From NCBI GenBank assembly GCA_029449235.1, contig JANATG010000009.1, positions 1,922,001 to 1,986,000 of the forward strand: 64,000 bases of DNA. Direction: 5' to 3'. This document shows positions 22,978 through 31,872 of the stretch, in pieces (positions within the stretch are counted from its first letter, which is position 1; every line of letters begins with the position of its first letter). The notes under the pieces were generated by a model. It had not been told where the DNA came from, ran no database searches, and worked only from the letters and a program-made list of their open reading frames with translations. This DNA is from Linnemannia schmuckeri (lineage: Eukaryota > Mortierellomycota > Mortierellomycetes > Mortierellales > Mortierellaceae). A program made the position numbers and the translations under genes.

Positions 22978-24882
22978 CTAGTTAATGCGCAAGGCTTGAA
23001 CAATCTCGGTAGAATAGCACTCAAATTGATGCTTCAAATTCTCCATCTGCGCCGTAACCTCTTGCGCATACTTCTCCTCTCGCTGCCAGATTTCCGCCTG
23101 CTTCTTCCGCCTCTCCTCCACCAACCTCCGACTCTCCAATAACCGCGCCTCAGCCTCGGCCAGAGCCTTATCCTGGCTCAACACCTCCGCTTCATGCTGA
23201 TCCCTCTTCTGCTGCATAGTCTCCCTCAGCACCCGATTCTTCTCCTCCAAATTCCTGGTCAATCGCTCCGTCTGGTCCAGTTTCGACGACAGCGTCATAT
23301 CCGTCAGTTTACGATTCTCAATCGTCGATTTTAGCGCCTCGAGTTCATCAGCCCCCTGATGATACTTTTCGAGGAGCGACAAGGTGACGGCCATCATTTC
23401 CCGGATCGCATAGAGTTCGCGGGGCACGGATTCGATTCGTTCAACGGATAAGTGTTTGGTTTGGACTTGTCTGCGGTGTTGTTCGATTTGAGCGTTGAGA
23501 GAGATGATCGATTCGGGTATTTGGACCAGGTCCTGTTCTAGGGTCTCCGGGACGTGGACCCGTTGTGCCTGCAAGACATCCAGTTCCTTTGTCGCCTTTT
23601 CAATCGCCGCATTCAACTCTCTCTATTGTGTCCGATGTTGAAAAGAAAAGTGTGTGAGAATTCTGAAAAAATGTGGCCTTGAAGTAACTTTTTCACAGCA
23701 ATTAATAACACGACGTAAGTAAACATGAAAAATGCGTACGTTTCGCTCGACAAGTAATGATCTCTCCTTGGTGACTTCGTCCTTAAGATGTGTGGTCTCA
23801 ACTTCCTTCTTCTTGTACACTTCCATCTCCAAGGCCAAGTTCTGGTTGATAACCTTCAGTTCCTCCACCCGCGGCTCTTGAGCAATTCTCCTCTGTCTAA
23901 AAAGAAAAATATATAACAATAATTAGTCCAGTGGAGCCAGCTTACAGGACGTTCCAAGAAAGACCCCAATTATGAAAAACACAAAAATACAACAATGACA
24001 AGAAGAGAGCAGACATACTTGAGATTCTCGAGCTCCTGTGTCATTTGCTCATGCTCTCGCTCCCGGTCAACAATCATATCAATGACTTCGTCAGTCGCCC
24101 CCATCTCCTGAAAGAACGCCGGCTGTCTGTCCTCTCTAAACTTTGCGAAATTGATGACGGCACTCAAGACCCTTCGGACTCGCTCTGCCTCGGGTTTTGT
24201 TATGTCCCTTGATGTAAAGTCGTTCACTCCCACCTCATGCATCATGCTCGCCCTATTGAAAAATGAGGAGTAAAAAAATACAAAGAATTAATTAGCCCGA
24301 TCGTCAACGGATTCTCCGTGCCAATGATAATAGTTGATTCTTGTGAATGTGTTTTTGACGTACAGTTGTTGAAGAAAGATGTAGAACCTGACCCCATCCA
24401 CGACAAAGTCCTATAAGCCATAAAAAGCAAAACAAAGGGACGCGCGGTTAGTTATGCCTGTCAGCTAACTCCTACCACAACCACCTCCAAAGCGTAAACT
24501 TGAAAGCAGAGTCTCAACATACAGGATGCTGCACAATCTTCATCTCCTGAATATCATCCAGATAACAATCATCCTTGGCACATCCCGTAGCAACATCCAT
24601 AAACGCCTCATAGACGACCAACATCTTTTGGGGGGTCGGCCGGGCAAGGTCATCCTCTGTGCAAGGGACTTGGACATCTGACATGCATGAGACGATGGCT
24701 TGGGGTTTCAGGATCGGGAAATGGTAGGTCTCCTGGATATTACGGGTTGAGTGAAGTATACCACTGCCTCCTCCGCCTCCACCGCCACCGCCAGTGCTGA
24801 GGTTACTGTTGCTGATGGTGCCTGAGGGTCGAGGGATGTTGGATCCTGGTCTGCCGGATATTGATTTGCGGAAGTTGTTCAT
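22978..24882 (-). CDS. NUF2: Kinetochore protein Nuf2 (Ndc80 complex)
   Basis: Five exons on the minus strand: 24882-24523, 24410-24364, 24252-24019, 23896-23740 and 23622-22978. All introns are GT-AG and in phase, giving 480 residues, the usual Nuf2 length. After a Gly-rich start the calponin-homology-like head reads YHFPILKPQAIVSCMSDVQV and DLARPTPQKMLVVYEAFMDV, then GVNDFTSRDITKPEAERVRR with LSAVINFAKFREDR, all diagnostic of Nuf2. From about residue 210 to the end it is a long coiled coil. Nuf2 pairs with Ndc80 to attach kinetochores to spindle microtubules. Alternative upstream ATGs lie in a low-complexity leader, so I chose MNNFRKSIS. It shares a promoter region with the MAPR-like gene. 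Confidence 0.95.
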
Positions 24883-25439
24883 TCCGTAGTGTGTGTGGGT
24901 ATATATGTGTGGGTTTGTTTGGCTTGAAAGGGCGTTTCCTGTGATGATGAGTGGTTGTTTGTCGTTGTTCCTTTGTAGAAGAGTGTTGCGCTGAGTGTGT
25001 TTGTTCCTGTGAAAGAGTTGAAGAGTGGGTTCCTCTGTCCTCTTGGTCTTCCTTCTATTTTGTGAACACACTCTCGCGTTTCGCAGTCACCATAACCCTT
25101 TCATGAAGGATATTTTGGTGGCGCCTTTTTTTGGCCATGGTATTCCTCCACAGAGCGAAAAAATATGTGCACTTACAGTGGTTTGTAAGACGTATGCGTT
25201 GCAGCTGAAGTTGTTTCGGCACGCTCTTTATGGTAGTGAAGAAGTCAAAGTTACCCGCTGGCGCTTGCTGCAAGCAATCGTTGTGAAAGAGACGTCTGTC
25301 TCGTATCTAATCATCAAAAATGAGGCGACGTGTCACGTGTAACAACCATGGCCCTTGACTCCCTTGTTACTCGAGAAAGTCCGAACTGCGATTCACCTTT
25401 GTCAATCCTTTTACCAACCTCTACGACCATCAACAGACA
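24883..25439. promoter_or_regulatory. Divergent promoter, NUF2 / MAPR-like gene
   Basis: 557 bases between divergent starts. It contains TCGCGTTTCGC at about 25073-25083, which on the other strand reads GCGAAACGCGA and resembles fungal G1/S (SBF/MBF) sites, and a CACGTG E-box at 25334-25339. The first fits a cell-cycle gene such as NUF2. Both sites are inferred only from motif resemblance. Confidence 0.4.
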
Positions 25440-26436
25440 ATGGACCAACAAAAGTCGGTCAAGCAGCGGCATACAAAGAACCGCCACAAGGACGACCAGC
25501 ATGGCGCCCCTCTGGTTGATGGAAGCAGTCGACATTCATTAAAGAAGTCGAAGACTTCAACAAAAGCGTCGTCGTCATGGAAGCAGTCCGTTCTTCAGGG
25601 GTTGTGCCTCTCAGTTGTTTTCTTCTTCCTGGCCTCTTACATCATCACCGACACCTGGCTCTGGGGCTACAAAGGAAAATACACCAATTTGCGCTACTGG
25701 TTCCCTGTACGAATAACATAAGCAACTTCATGGACCACGACTTGTTGATTGTGAATGAGCATCGAACCACCAACTCTTTGCATACCATGCCTTTTTATTG
25801 TTGCCTTTCCTAACATGTTTTTGTTCCGTTTTGTACAACCACTGTAGCCAAAGGAATTAGTTTTTACACAAAAGGAATTGTCCCAATACGATGGATCGGA
25901 TCCAACAAAGAATATTTATCTGGCCATCAAGGGCGAGGTTTTTGACGTGACAGCCGGACGGCCTTATTACTCTAAGGGTGGTGGGTATGGCTTCTTCTCG
26001 GGCAAGGATGCCTCGCGTGCCTACACCACGGGCTGTTTCCAGACTCACCTTACGCACGATCTCCGTGGCCTTACTGCACAGCAACTTGCGGTACGTTATC
26101 ATTACTTTTGAGGTGCGGATCGAGTGTGCTTTGAGACTGAGAGGGAGGGAGTGAGGGATGTGGGAGATAGTACTCCGTAATTGTGTATATGGGCATGAGA
26201 ATGGGGTTTCAATTTTTTTTCTAATGGATCTATTTCTGTCATGATCACACACGATGTGCTCTGAACTATAACAATAACATGCATACAAACAATAGGACAT
26301 CGATGGCTGGGCCAATTTTTACAGGAATCATCAAAAGTACTTCAAGGTCGGCACCGTCATCCTCGACCCCATCGACCCCGCCTCGCCCATCCCTGAAGAT
26401 TGCCGCCAGCCCGTCGCTCCCAAGCCATCCTCGTAG
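25440..26436 (+). CDS. Membrane protein with MAPR-type cytochrome b5-like domain
   Basis: Three exons, 25440-25706, 25848-26090 and 26296-26436, all phase 0 with GT-AG introns; 216 residues. A polar basic N-terminus is followed by one membrane segment (about residues 48-72, LCLSVVFFFLASYIITD), then a cytochrome b5-like domain: FTQKELSQYDGSDPTKNIYL, EVFDVTAGRPYYSKGGGYGF, FSGKDASRAYTTGCFQTHL. The Tyr residues in PYYSKGGGY and the lack of the b5 axial His pair place it in the membrane-associated progesterone receptor (MAPR/Dap1/neudesin) class, which binds haem through Tyr and supports sterol and P450 metabolism. The domain ends with GWANFYRNHQKYFKVGTV and a short Pro-rich tail. The domain would sit opposite a short N-terminal tail, probably at the ER. 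Confidence 0.88.
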
Positions 26437-27785
26437 AAATGTCTTTCTCCTATCCGAGGCGAGAGCAGTAAAACCACCATTTTTTATCCTATCAACGCGA
26501 ATTTCGCTGGTTAATTGTTTAGTGTGCGAAGAAAAAGTCATGACCTATGGATATGATCCTGTGGGATTAACTCTGGTCCCGTTCTCCTTCTCCCCTTCCT
26601 GGCACATGCGGGCCGCCGTGCCGAAGTTACCCTTTACTTCACTCGACATTTCAAGTTCTCTCTGATGCGTTTTCGCTATCTAGCCTTTTTTTTTTTCTCT
26701 GTCTCTTTCTCGCTCTGACTTTGTTACTCAATCTCACTCTATCGTGCGTAAGGCGACATGAGGCAGAAGTCCCAGTGACAATTTGATTCAAACAAAAAGA
26801 GAACCCCTTAGGGAGACAATGGAGTTGTTGCTTCGTTCAAGGCATGGGTAATATTTTTATTTGGACCATTTTCTAGTAGGACATAAACAAGAAAATTGAC
26901 TTATCATAGTACCCGCGTTTTCTCTTTTCTCTTGCACTCTCTCACTCTTTCACTCTCTCCTGCCCTCTTCTAATACTTTTGCGCTGCACTACCAACTCCC
27001 TTTTTTTCGTTCTTCTCCTGATTTCTCTTTCTCTCTTTTTCACTCCTGCTTTGGCTCTCATTCCTACGATAGAAGCAAAAAAAAAGACAAAAGAAGTTGG
27101 CACCTTGAATAAGGCGATTTACAACATCCCTCCCCGTCCTACTCTTGATACCCCTTCTCCCCTTTTCTTTTCTTTTTTTCTCGCGCTCTTTCCCCTTGTA
27201 AATTATTACATTCACAAGATGCCTCCCCTTGAACTTTTCACCCCCTTGGATCTAAGAAGACAAAAATAAGCCCTTTACTGTGTTGTAGTTAAAGGTTACA
27301 TGGCCTATGAACACGAGCTATATAGCCATGAATACAACGGTTACTATCTGGTGCAACTTGCATATTGTGCTGCAGCTTACTGCAAAGGTCTACGCTATTG
27401 TGTTCACTATGAGACGAAAAAAGAGAGGAAAAGAGAGAGAGAAAGAGAGAGAGACATCATCCATATACTCGCAAGGACAGCATGGTCATGCGAAATATCC
27501 TTCTCCATAATGCCCATAGCATGTCCTGAGGACGGGTATTTCAATAGCTTCACCATCTCATGCCGGCTCCGTTTTTTTTTATTCTCTTTTTTTTTTTCAT
27601 CCGTTTTTTTTCTTTCATCTTCTTTCATCTTTGCGTTCGCTCAAGTTCCTCCTACTCTTTACATCCCAACGATTATAGGATTCTCTTCCCTACCACTACA
27701 CCCTTACTCCTTCCTTCCACATCCTTCAAATCAACCCCACTCTCCGTCCTTCAACCCTCCCTTCCATAACCTCTATAACACAACA
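26437..27785. other. Intergenic stretch before the GPI-protein gene
   Basis: 1.35 kb. Open frames continue past the MAPR stop and into the leader of the next gene, but none has a domain or splice support. A GA-rich run near 27418-27452 and T-rich tracts near 27570-27620 mark the promoter and leader of the next gene. Confidence 0.5.
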
Positions 27786-28325
27786 ATGATCAAGTCAATT
27801 CTCGCATTGGCAACCATCGCCACCATGGTCTCTGCTCAAGGCCTGACCCATATCTCGTTCACACAACCCGTCGGCGACGGCATCACATATGTGGCCGGCA
27901 CAAACCAAACCTTCTCTTGGACCATGGCCTGCACGACCCCTTCCACGCTCGTCTCCGCGACCCCCAACGCGACCGAGGTTGATTTCATGGACTCGAACAA
28001 CATCAACAACGCCTTCTTTGTCAAGAAGGTCGGTACGATCGATTGTACCAAATCCGTCGGAAACCTCGTCTGGACGGTCCCAGCCGATACCAAACCCGGT
28101 GTCTATGCGCTCCAGTTCCTGTTGACCCCCAACAATGCTTATTCGGGCCGGTTTAATGTCACCACTCCTGGGGATAGCGGCAGTGGATCGGGTGCTGCTT
28201 CGTCGCCCGGCAGTGGTGGTGCTGGTGCACCTACACGTGCTGCTGGTAGCGGTGCTGGTAGTTTGGTGGTTAGCAGTGTTGGAGCTGTTGTTGCAGCTGG
28301 TGCCGCTCTTGCCCTGCTCTTTTAA
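27786..28325 (+). CDS. GPI-anchored cell-surface protein with KRE9/KNH-type domain
   Basis: Single exon, 179 residues. The start MIKSILALATIATMVSAQ is a clear signal peptide. The body HISFTQPVGDGITYVAGTNQ through SWTMACTT and PGVYALQFLLTPNNAYSGRF matches the fungal Ser/Thr-rich GPI-anchored domain related to Kre9/Knh1 (Pfam PF10342). A Gly/Ser/Ala-rich linker follows, then a hydrophobic end (VVSSVGAVVAAGAALALLF) typical of a GPI-attachment signal. Expected on the outer face of the plasma membrane or in the cell wall. The same frame is open 162 codons upstream, but that part is low-complexity leader with no signal sequence, so I start at 27786. Confidence 0.85.
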   Translation: MIKSILALATIATMVSAQGLTHISFTQPVGDGITYVAGTNQTFSWTMACTTPSTLVSATPNATEVDFMDSNNINNAFFVKKVGTIDCTKSVGNLVWTVPADTKPGVYALQFLLTPNNAYSGRFNVTTPGDSGSGSGAASSPGSGGAGAPTRAAGSGAGSLVVSSVGAVVAAGAALALLF

Positions 28326-29545
28326 AGAATTATCTTTTTTTCTTTTTTTGAGATGTCCTATATTTCTTTCTTTGCCAAGGCAGTTAGTCCTTCAGTCTCG
28401 CCTCTTTCCCCTATATAAGCACTTTTCCTACCAAATTCATTTATCTAGCCTACCTATAGTAGACACCATAATCTTAGCATGCAAATACCAAAGCTTTCAT
28501 TCTTCCAGCATTCTTATTTTTCTTTTTTTCTTTTTATGCTCAGCCTTTGTGTGCATTCTTTGTTTGTGTCTAATGTCAATTGTTGTCGCTATGAGACGCC
28601 GTGTGTGAGTGAGTATATGTGGAAAATGGTAAAGTAACGACGGTATCTCTGTGCATGGAGCTCATGACAAACGGGTAAGTGTCGAAAATTGTTATCGCGA
28701 ATGGCCCATTGGGGCCACGTAGACAAGGTTTATTGTTGTGAGTGTGTGGGCTGTGTTTCTGAATACACAGAACAACAAAACGATGTCATCGAAGAGATAA
28801 AGGCAATTGAAATGGAGGCGGAGCAACCTTGATTCCGTCTGTCGACTATGCGCTCAGATATTATTATTTTGAACAGCCCTCTTCAACTACAGTGGCAAAT
28901 AAAATTTGTTGCTTTCATTTTGGTGCTGTTGGTTGAAGGAGAGGGGTCACAGTAGTGAGGTCTAGAAGAGCAATAGTTGTGTCAGGAGTGATGAAATAAG
29001 AATTATGAGGCGTCTTGTTTTTTTGCATTGCAGCCGTATATGAAGTCGTGTGAGTGGCAGGAGAACGAATGAAGTGTGAGTGAAAGGGGTGAGTGATAAA
29101 ATAAGTATGGCAAAGTCAACGACAAGCCGCATATGGCGCAATTAGAGGGGAGGGAAGGCTTCGATTCCGGTTTGTGTCTAACAGGGCACAGTCAGCAAGT
29201 GTGTGCTCTCGCTGTCTGGAAGGGGAGGAAGGAAAAGGAAAATGTCTTGGCACTCTCAATAATAGCGACAGGCCAGCAATCGAACACGTTGCAAAACATT
29301 TTACAATCCAGCAAAACCAGTCCTGCCTACGCCCCGTAATTGCACATCTCCCATAAAGAAAGCCCACTTTCCCCACTTTTCTTCTTGTTTCTACTTCTTC
29401 ACTCTTGACCCTTTCTCCTTTTGCCACGACACTCTTCTTCTCTTCAACTCGCTCTTCTCTTCTTTTCTTGACACGTATCAACACTCTCCCCCACCCCTTT
29501 CTGTATATAAACCCTTTATAACTTCGTACCTCTGTCCGGGCCATC
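28326..29545. other. 3' region of GPI gene and promoter of HAC1
   Basis: 1.22 kb without a supported exon. The first part is T-rich untranslated sequence. The last 250 bases are CT-rich and end in a TATA box close to the HAC1 start. A long minus-strand open frame here (29116-29877) is antisense to HAC1 and unsupported. Confidence 0.5.
29504..29511 (+). promoter_or_regulatory. TATA box of HAC1
   Basis: TATATAAA lies only 42 bases upstream of the start codon, so transcription from it would give a very short leader. If the start is further upstream, this element may be irrelevant. Confidence 0.5.
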
Positions 29546-31287
29546 ATGTTCTCGACAACAAAGCTTCCCCACTTGCCACACATGATGGCCCATGCCTCTT
29601 CTGCTGATGCTCCTTTCGACAGCGAAGTGCTGTCCACCGCAGACCTGGACAGCCTGGCATCCGCGACAACCCCCTCTGCAACCACATCTATTACTTCCAC
29701 TGATGCTTCATTGCATCTTGATATCTTGGCCCAACTCATGGATACTTCGTCCACTACTTCTTCGAACAGCCAGAACAACAGTGCAACCGACCTTCTCCTC
29801 TCCGACCACAGCATCCTCGCCACTTCGACCTCTACCTCTTGGACTGCCTCACCCTCTATTAGCCCAATGGTCCTCAAGCTCGAGTCGCCCCTCCTCTCTC
29901 ACCTCGAAGTTCCTTCCTCTTCTACCAAGAAGTCTTCAGCATCAACCCGCAGGACCTCAGTCGCCACTTCTACCACCTCTTCGACTTTCAACACCAACAA
30001 CAGCAGTCGCAAGAGGTCGGCAGTTGACCCCGCTGACAAGGAGGCCAAGGCCCGAGAGAGAGTGTTGCGCAACCGCGCTGCAGCCCAGGAATCCAGAGAT
30101 AAGAAGCGCAAGTACGTCGCCGAGATCGAGGCCTCGAACGAGACCCTTCAGGAGGAGAACTGTCAACTGCTTAAGCGTCTCAAGACCGTCGAGTCTGATA
30201 ATCTTTCGCTCCACCAACGACTCGAGACCCTCACCGCACAATTCGCACAGATGCAGCAACAATTGGCTTCGTCGTCCCCATCTGTAAAGCATAACACCAC
30301 CAACCAACCCGGAGTCGGCTTTTGCCAGGTAACTTGAGTTCTCTCTTATTCGATGGATAGACTTAGTTCAGTGCTTGTATTATCCATCCATTGTCATGGC
30401 GTATCCATCCATCATATCCTATACACAATGTTCACAAGTCTATGCACCACTAATCCCTTTTGTCATCTTTTTTGTCGATTTCCGACCAATAGTCTGCAGT
30501 ACTGGCAAAGAAGGACAGGGAGTCCCGTGAAACGGACAACTTGACCAACTCTCCGCAGCAGAAGCTGGCTCCAACCCAGAGGAACCCTCACACCATGATT
30601 TCCACCACCAACAACAAACCCCGACGAGTCTATTCGATGACGATGAAGACCTCGATGACGAGCAAGCAGAAGAGTCTGAACAGGGAAGCCCGTTCATTGT
30701 CGGATCCGAGTGCAGCTCCGCAGAAATGGATGGAGATCAGCTGTCGGCCTTCTTGCAACAACAACCACAATTGTCGTCGCAAGAAAGCCTTGACGCTCTC
30801 CTCCTCTGCAGCGGCCTCTTTTCCAACAGTGTCTACACCAGCGGTCCCGGCAGCAGCGTATATGATGGTCTTCCTGGCCAACATGTTGCTGCCACAGCTG
30901 ATGCTGAACTTTTCGATTCTTTTCTTGATCTCGACTGGAGCGCAATCGAGCAATCCGCAGCAGCTTCCTCCGCCTCCCCAACAGGAGCAGGAGCTTCGGC
31001 AGGCGATCCTCACTTTTATTCGACAACACCAGCGACTCTTCTCGAGTCCTCTGTTGTCTAATACGCCTACCACTATTGCCCCCAGCCCAGGATTACTCCA
31101 GTCGAGAACCATCAAGGACGACATTACCAGTCTACACCCGTCGGTGATTGAGGAGATTGTGACAGAATTCCGTCAGGGCCGCAAAGAAGCAGCTCGCGGT
31201 CTTTTGGTGAGGGCGTTGGTCTCGAGTCGATTAACACTTGATTCCGACGAGATCTGCAAGCGTCTGTCTTTGCTTCGCAAGAAGTGA
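29546..31287 (+). CDS. HAC1: HAC1/XBP1-type bZIP factor of the unfolded protein response, with IRE1-type intron
   Basis: Exon 1 is 29546-30328; a 164-base GT-AG intron (30329-30492) joins CAG to TCT in phase 0. The bZIP reads RVLRNRAAAQESRDKKRKYV, the HAC1/XBP1-type basic region, followed by a leucine zipper (about residues 190-235). After the spliceosomal join the frame runs to 31287, giving 525 residues (unspliced form). Two CNGCNGN loops bracket bases 30497-30555. Removing these 59 bases (59 = 2 modulo 3, as with the 26-base XBP1 intron) switches to a frame ending at 31061, giving 430 residues with an acidic region (SLFDDDEDLDDEQAEESEQG) and a second acidic/hydrophobic motif (AELFDSFLDLDWSAIE), a plausible activation domain. 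By analogy IRE1 would cut it during ER stress and the spliced form would drive chaperone genes. Retention of the first intron stops translation after GFCQVT. Confidence 0.9.
30321..30509 (+). promoter_or_regulatory. 5' IRE1 cleavage hairpin, assembled across an exon junction
   Basis: Loop CTGCAGT is 30494-30500, with predicted cleavage after G30496. The 3' arm ACTGGCAAA is 30501-30509. The perfectly complementary 5' arm TTTGCCAGT consists of 30321-30328 in exon 1 plus base 30493 in exon 2. The 9-bp stem therefore exists only in RNA from which 30329-30492 has been spliced out. Confidence 0.85.
30497..30555 (+). other. HAC1: Predicted 59-nt non-spliceosomal (IRE1) intron of HAC1
   Basis: It is bounded by CTG|CAGT and CCG|CAGC, both matching the CNG|CNGN rule known for yeast HAC1, fungal hacA and animal XBP1. 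It has no GT-AG ends. Joining gives CAG TCT GCA GCA GAA GCT and enters the frame that encodes the acidic region. Confidence 0.85.
30545..30568 (+). promoter_or_regulatory. 3' IRE1 cleavage hairpin
   Basis: Loop CCGCAGC is 30553-30559. The arms CCAACTCT and AGAAGCTGG pair with seven base pairs, one bulged A and one mismatch. Predicted cleavage is after G30555. Confidence 0.78.
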
Positions 31288-31872
31288 ATTCCAAGATGTC
31301 TTTGTAGGTTGCCCCATCCTTGTCCAAGTTATTCAAACCACCTGGTTGTTTCTTTTACTTTTTTACTACCGCTTTATCCGATAGGACGACCTTAATAGCC
31401 TTTTTTTTTGTTTGCATATTGTGTTTCTAGTACCTGTTTTCGATGCCCTTCCTTTACTCTTTTTTTTTTCTTTTTTTTCTGTACTTCTCCTTTCTCTTTT
31501 TTCTTTGTTGTAATGCCCCCCTTAGTCGCGTCTTTTTCCTTCTGTAAATTACTATAATCGCATACTTCTCACAATACAAATTCGCTTCTTCTCTTCAAAG
31601 AAAACATACTTATTCTCTCTTTATGATGTCTTATCTTGTCTTGTCTCAACTTGTCTTGCTGGATGTTGTTTGATTGAAACTATACTTTAGCATTGAACCG
31701 GTTCTTCACCTGTGAGTGGGCTGGCTGGATGTTCATATTGTAACCTCATGGCATGGCGGCATGGTCACGTCGACCTCACATCGACTTTAAACTCTGTTTA
31801 AAATGCCGGCTTAATTATTTTCTTGATATTTGCATGTTTATTTGATGATAAAAGAGATTATTCATTGTATAT
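31288..31872. other. Shared 3' region of convergent genes
   Basis: 585 bases, T-rich, between the HAC1 stop and the stop of the minus-strand gene beyond. It contains the usual T-runs and no supported frame. Confidence 0.5.

Noticed and set aside
27300..27785. Upstream extension of the GPI-protein frame
   Set aside because: Low-complexity (Arg/Glu then Phe/Ser runs); the signal peptide starts at 27786, as required for a GPI protein.
29116..29877. 253-codon minus-strand frame over the HAC1 start
   Set aside because: No splice signals or domain; it overlaps the well-supported HAC1 exon antisense.
30329..30492. Treating the first HAC1 intron as the IRE1 intron
   Set aside because: It has canonical GT-AG ends and no CNGCNGN loop at its donor; removing it keeps the unspliced frame, whereas the 59-nt element causes the frame change.
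30493..31061. Two HAC1 frames explained by a sequencing frameshift
   Set aside because: Possible in principle, but the frame change coincides with two consensus IRE1 loops with stems and the correct length modulo 3, which an error would not produce.
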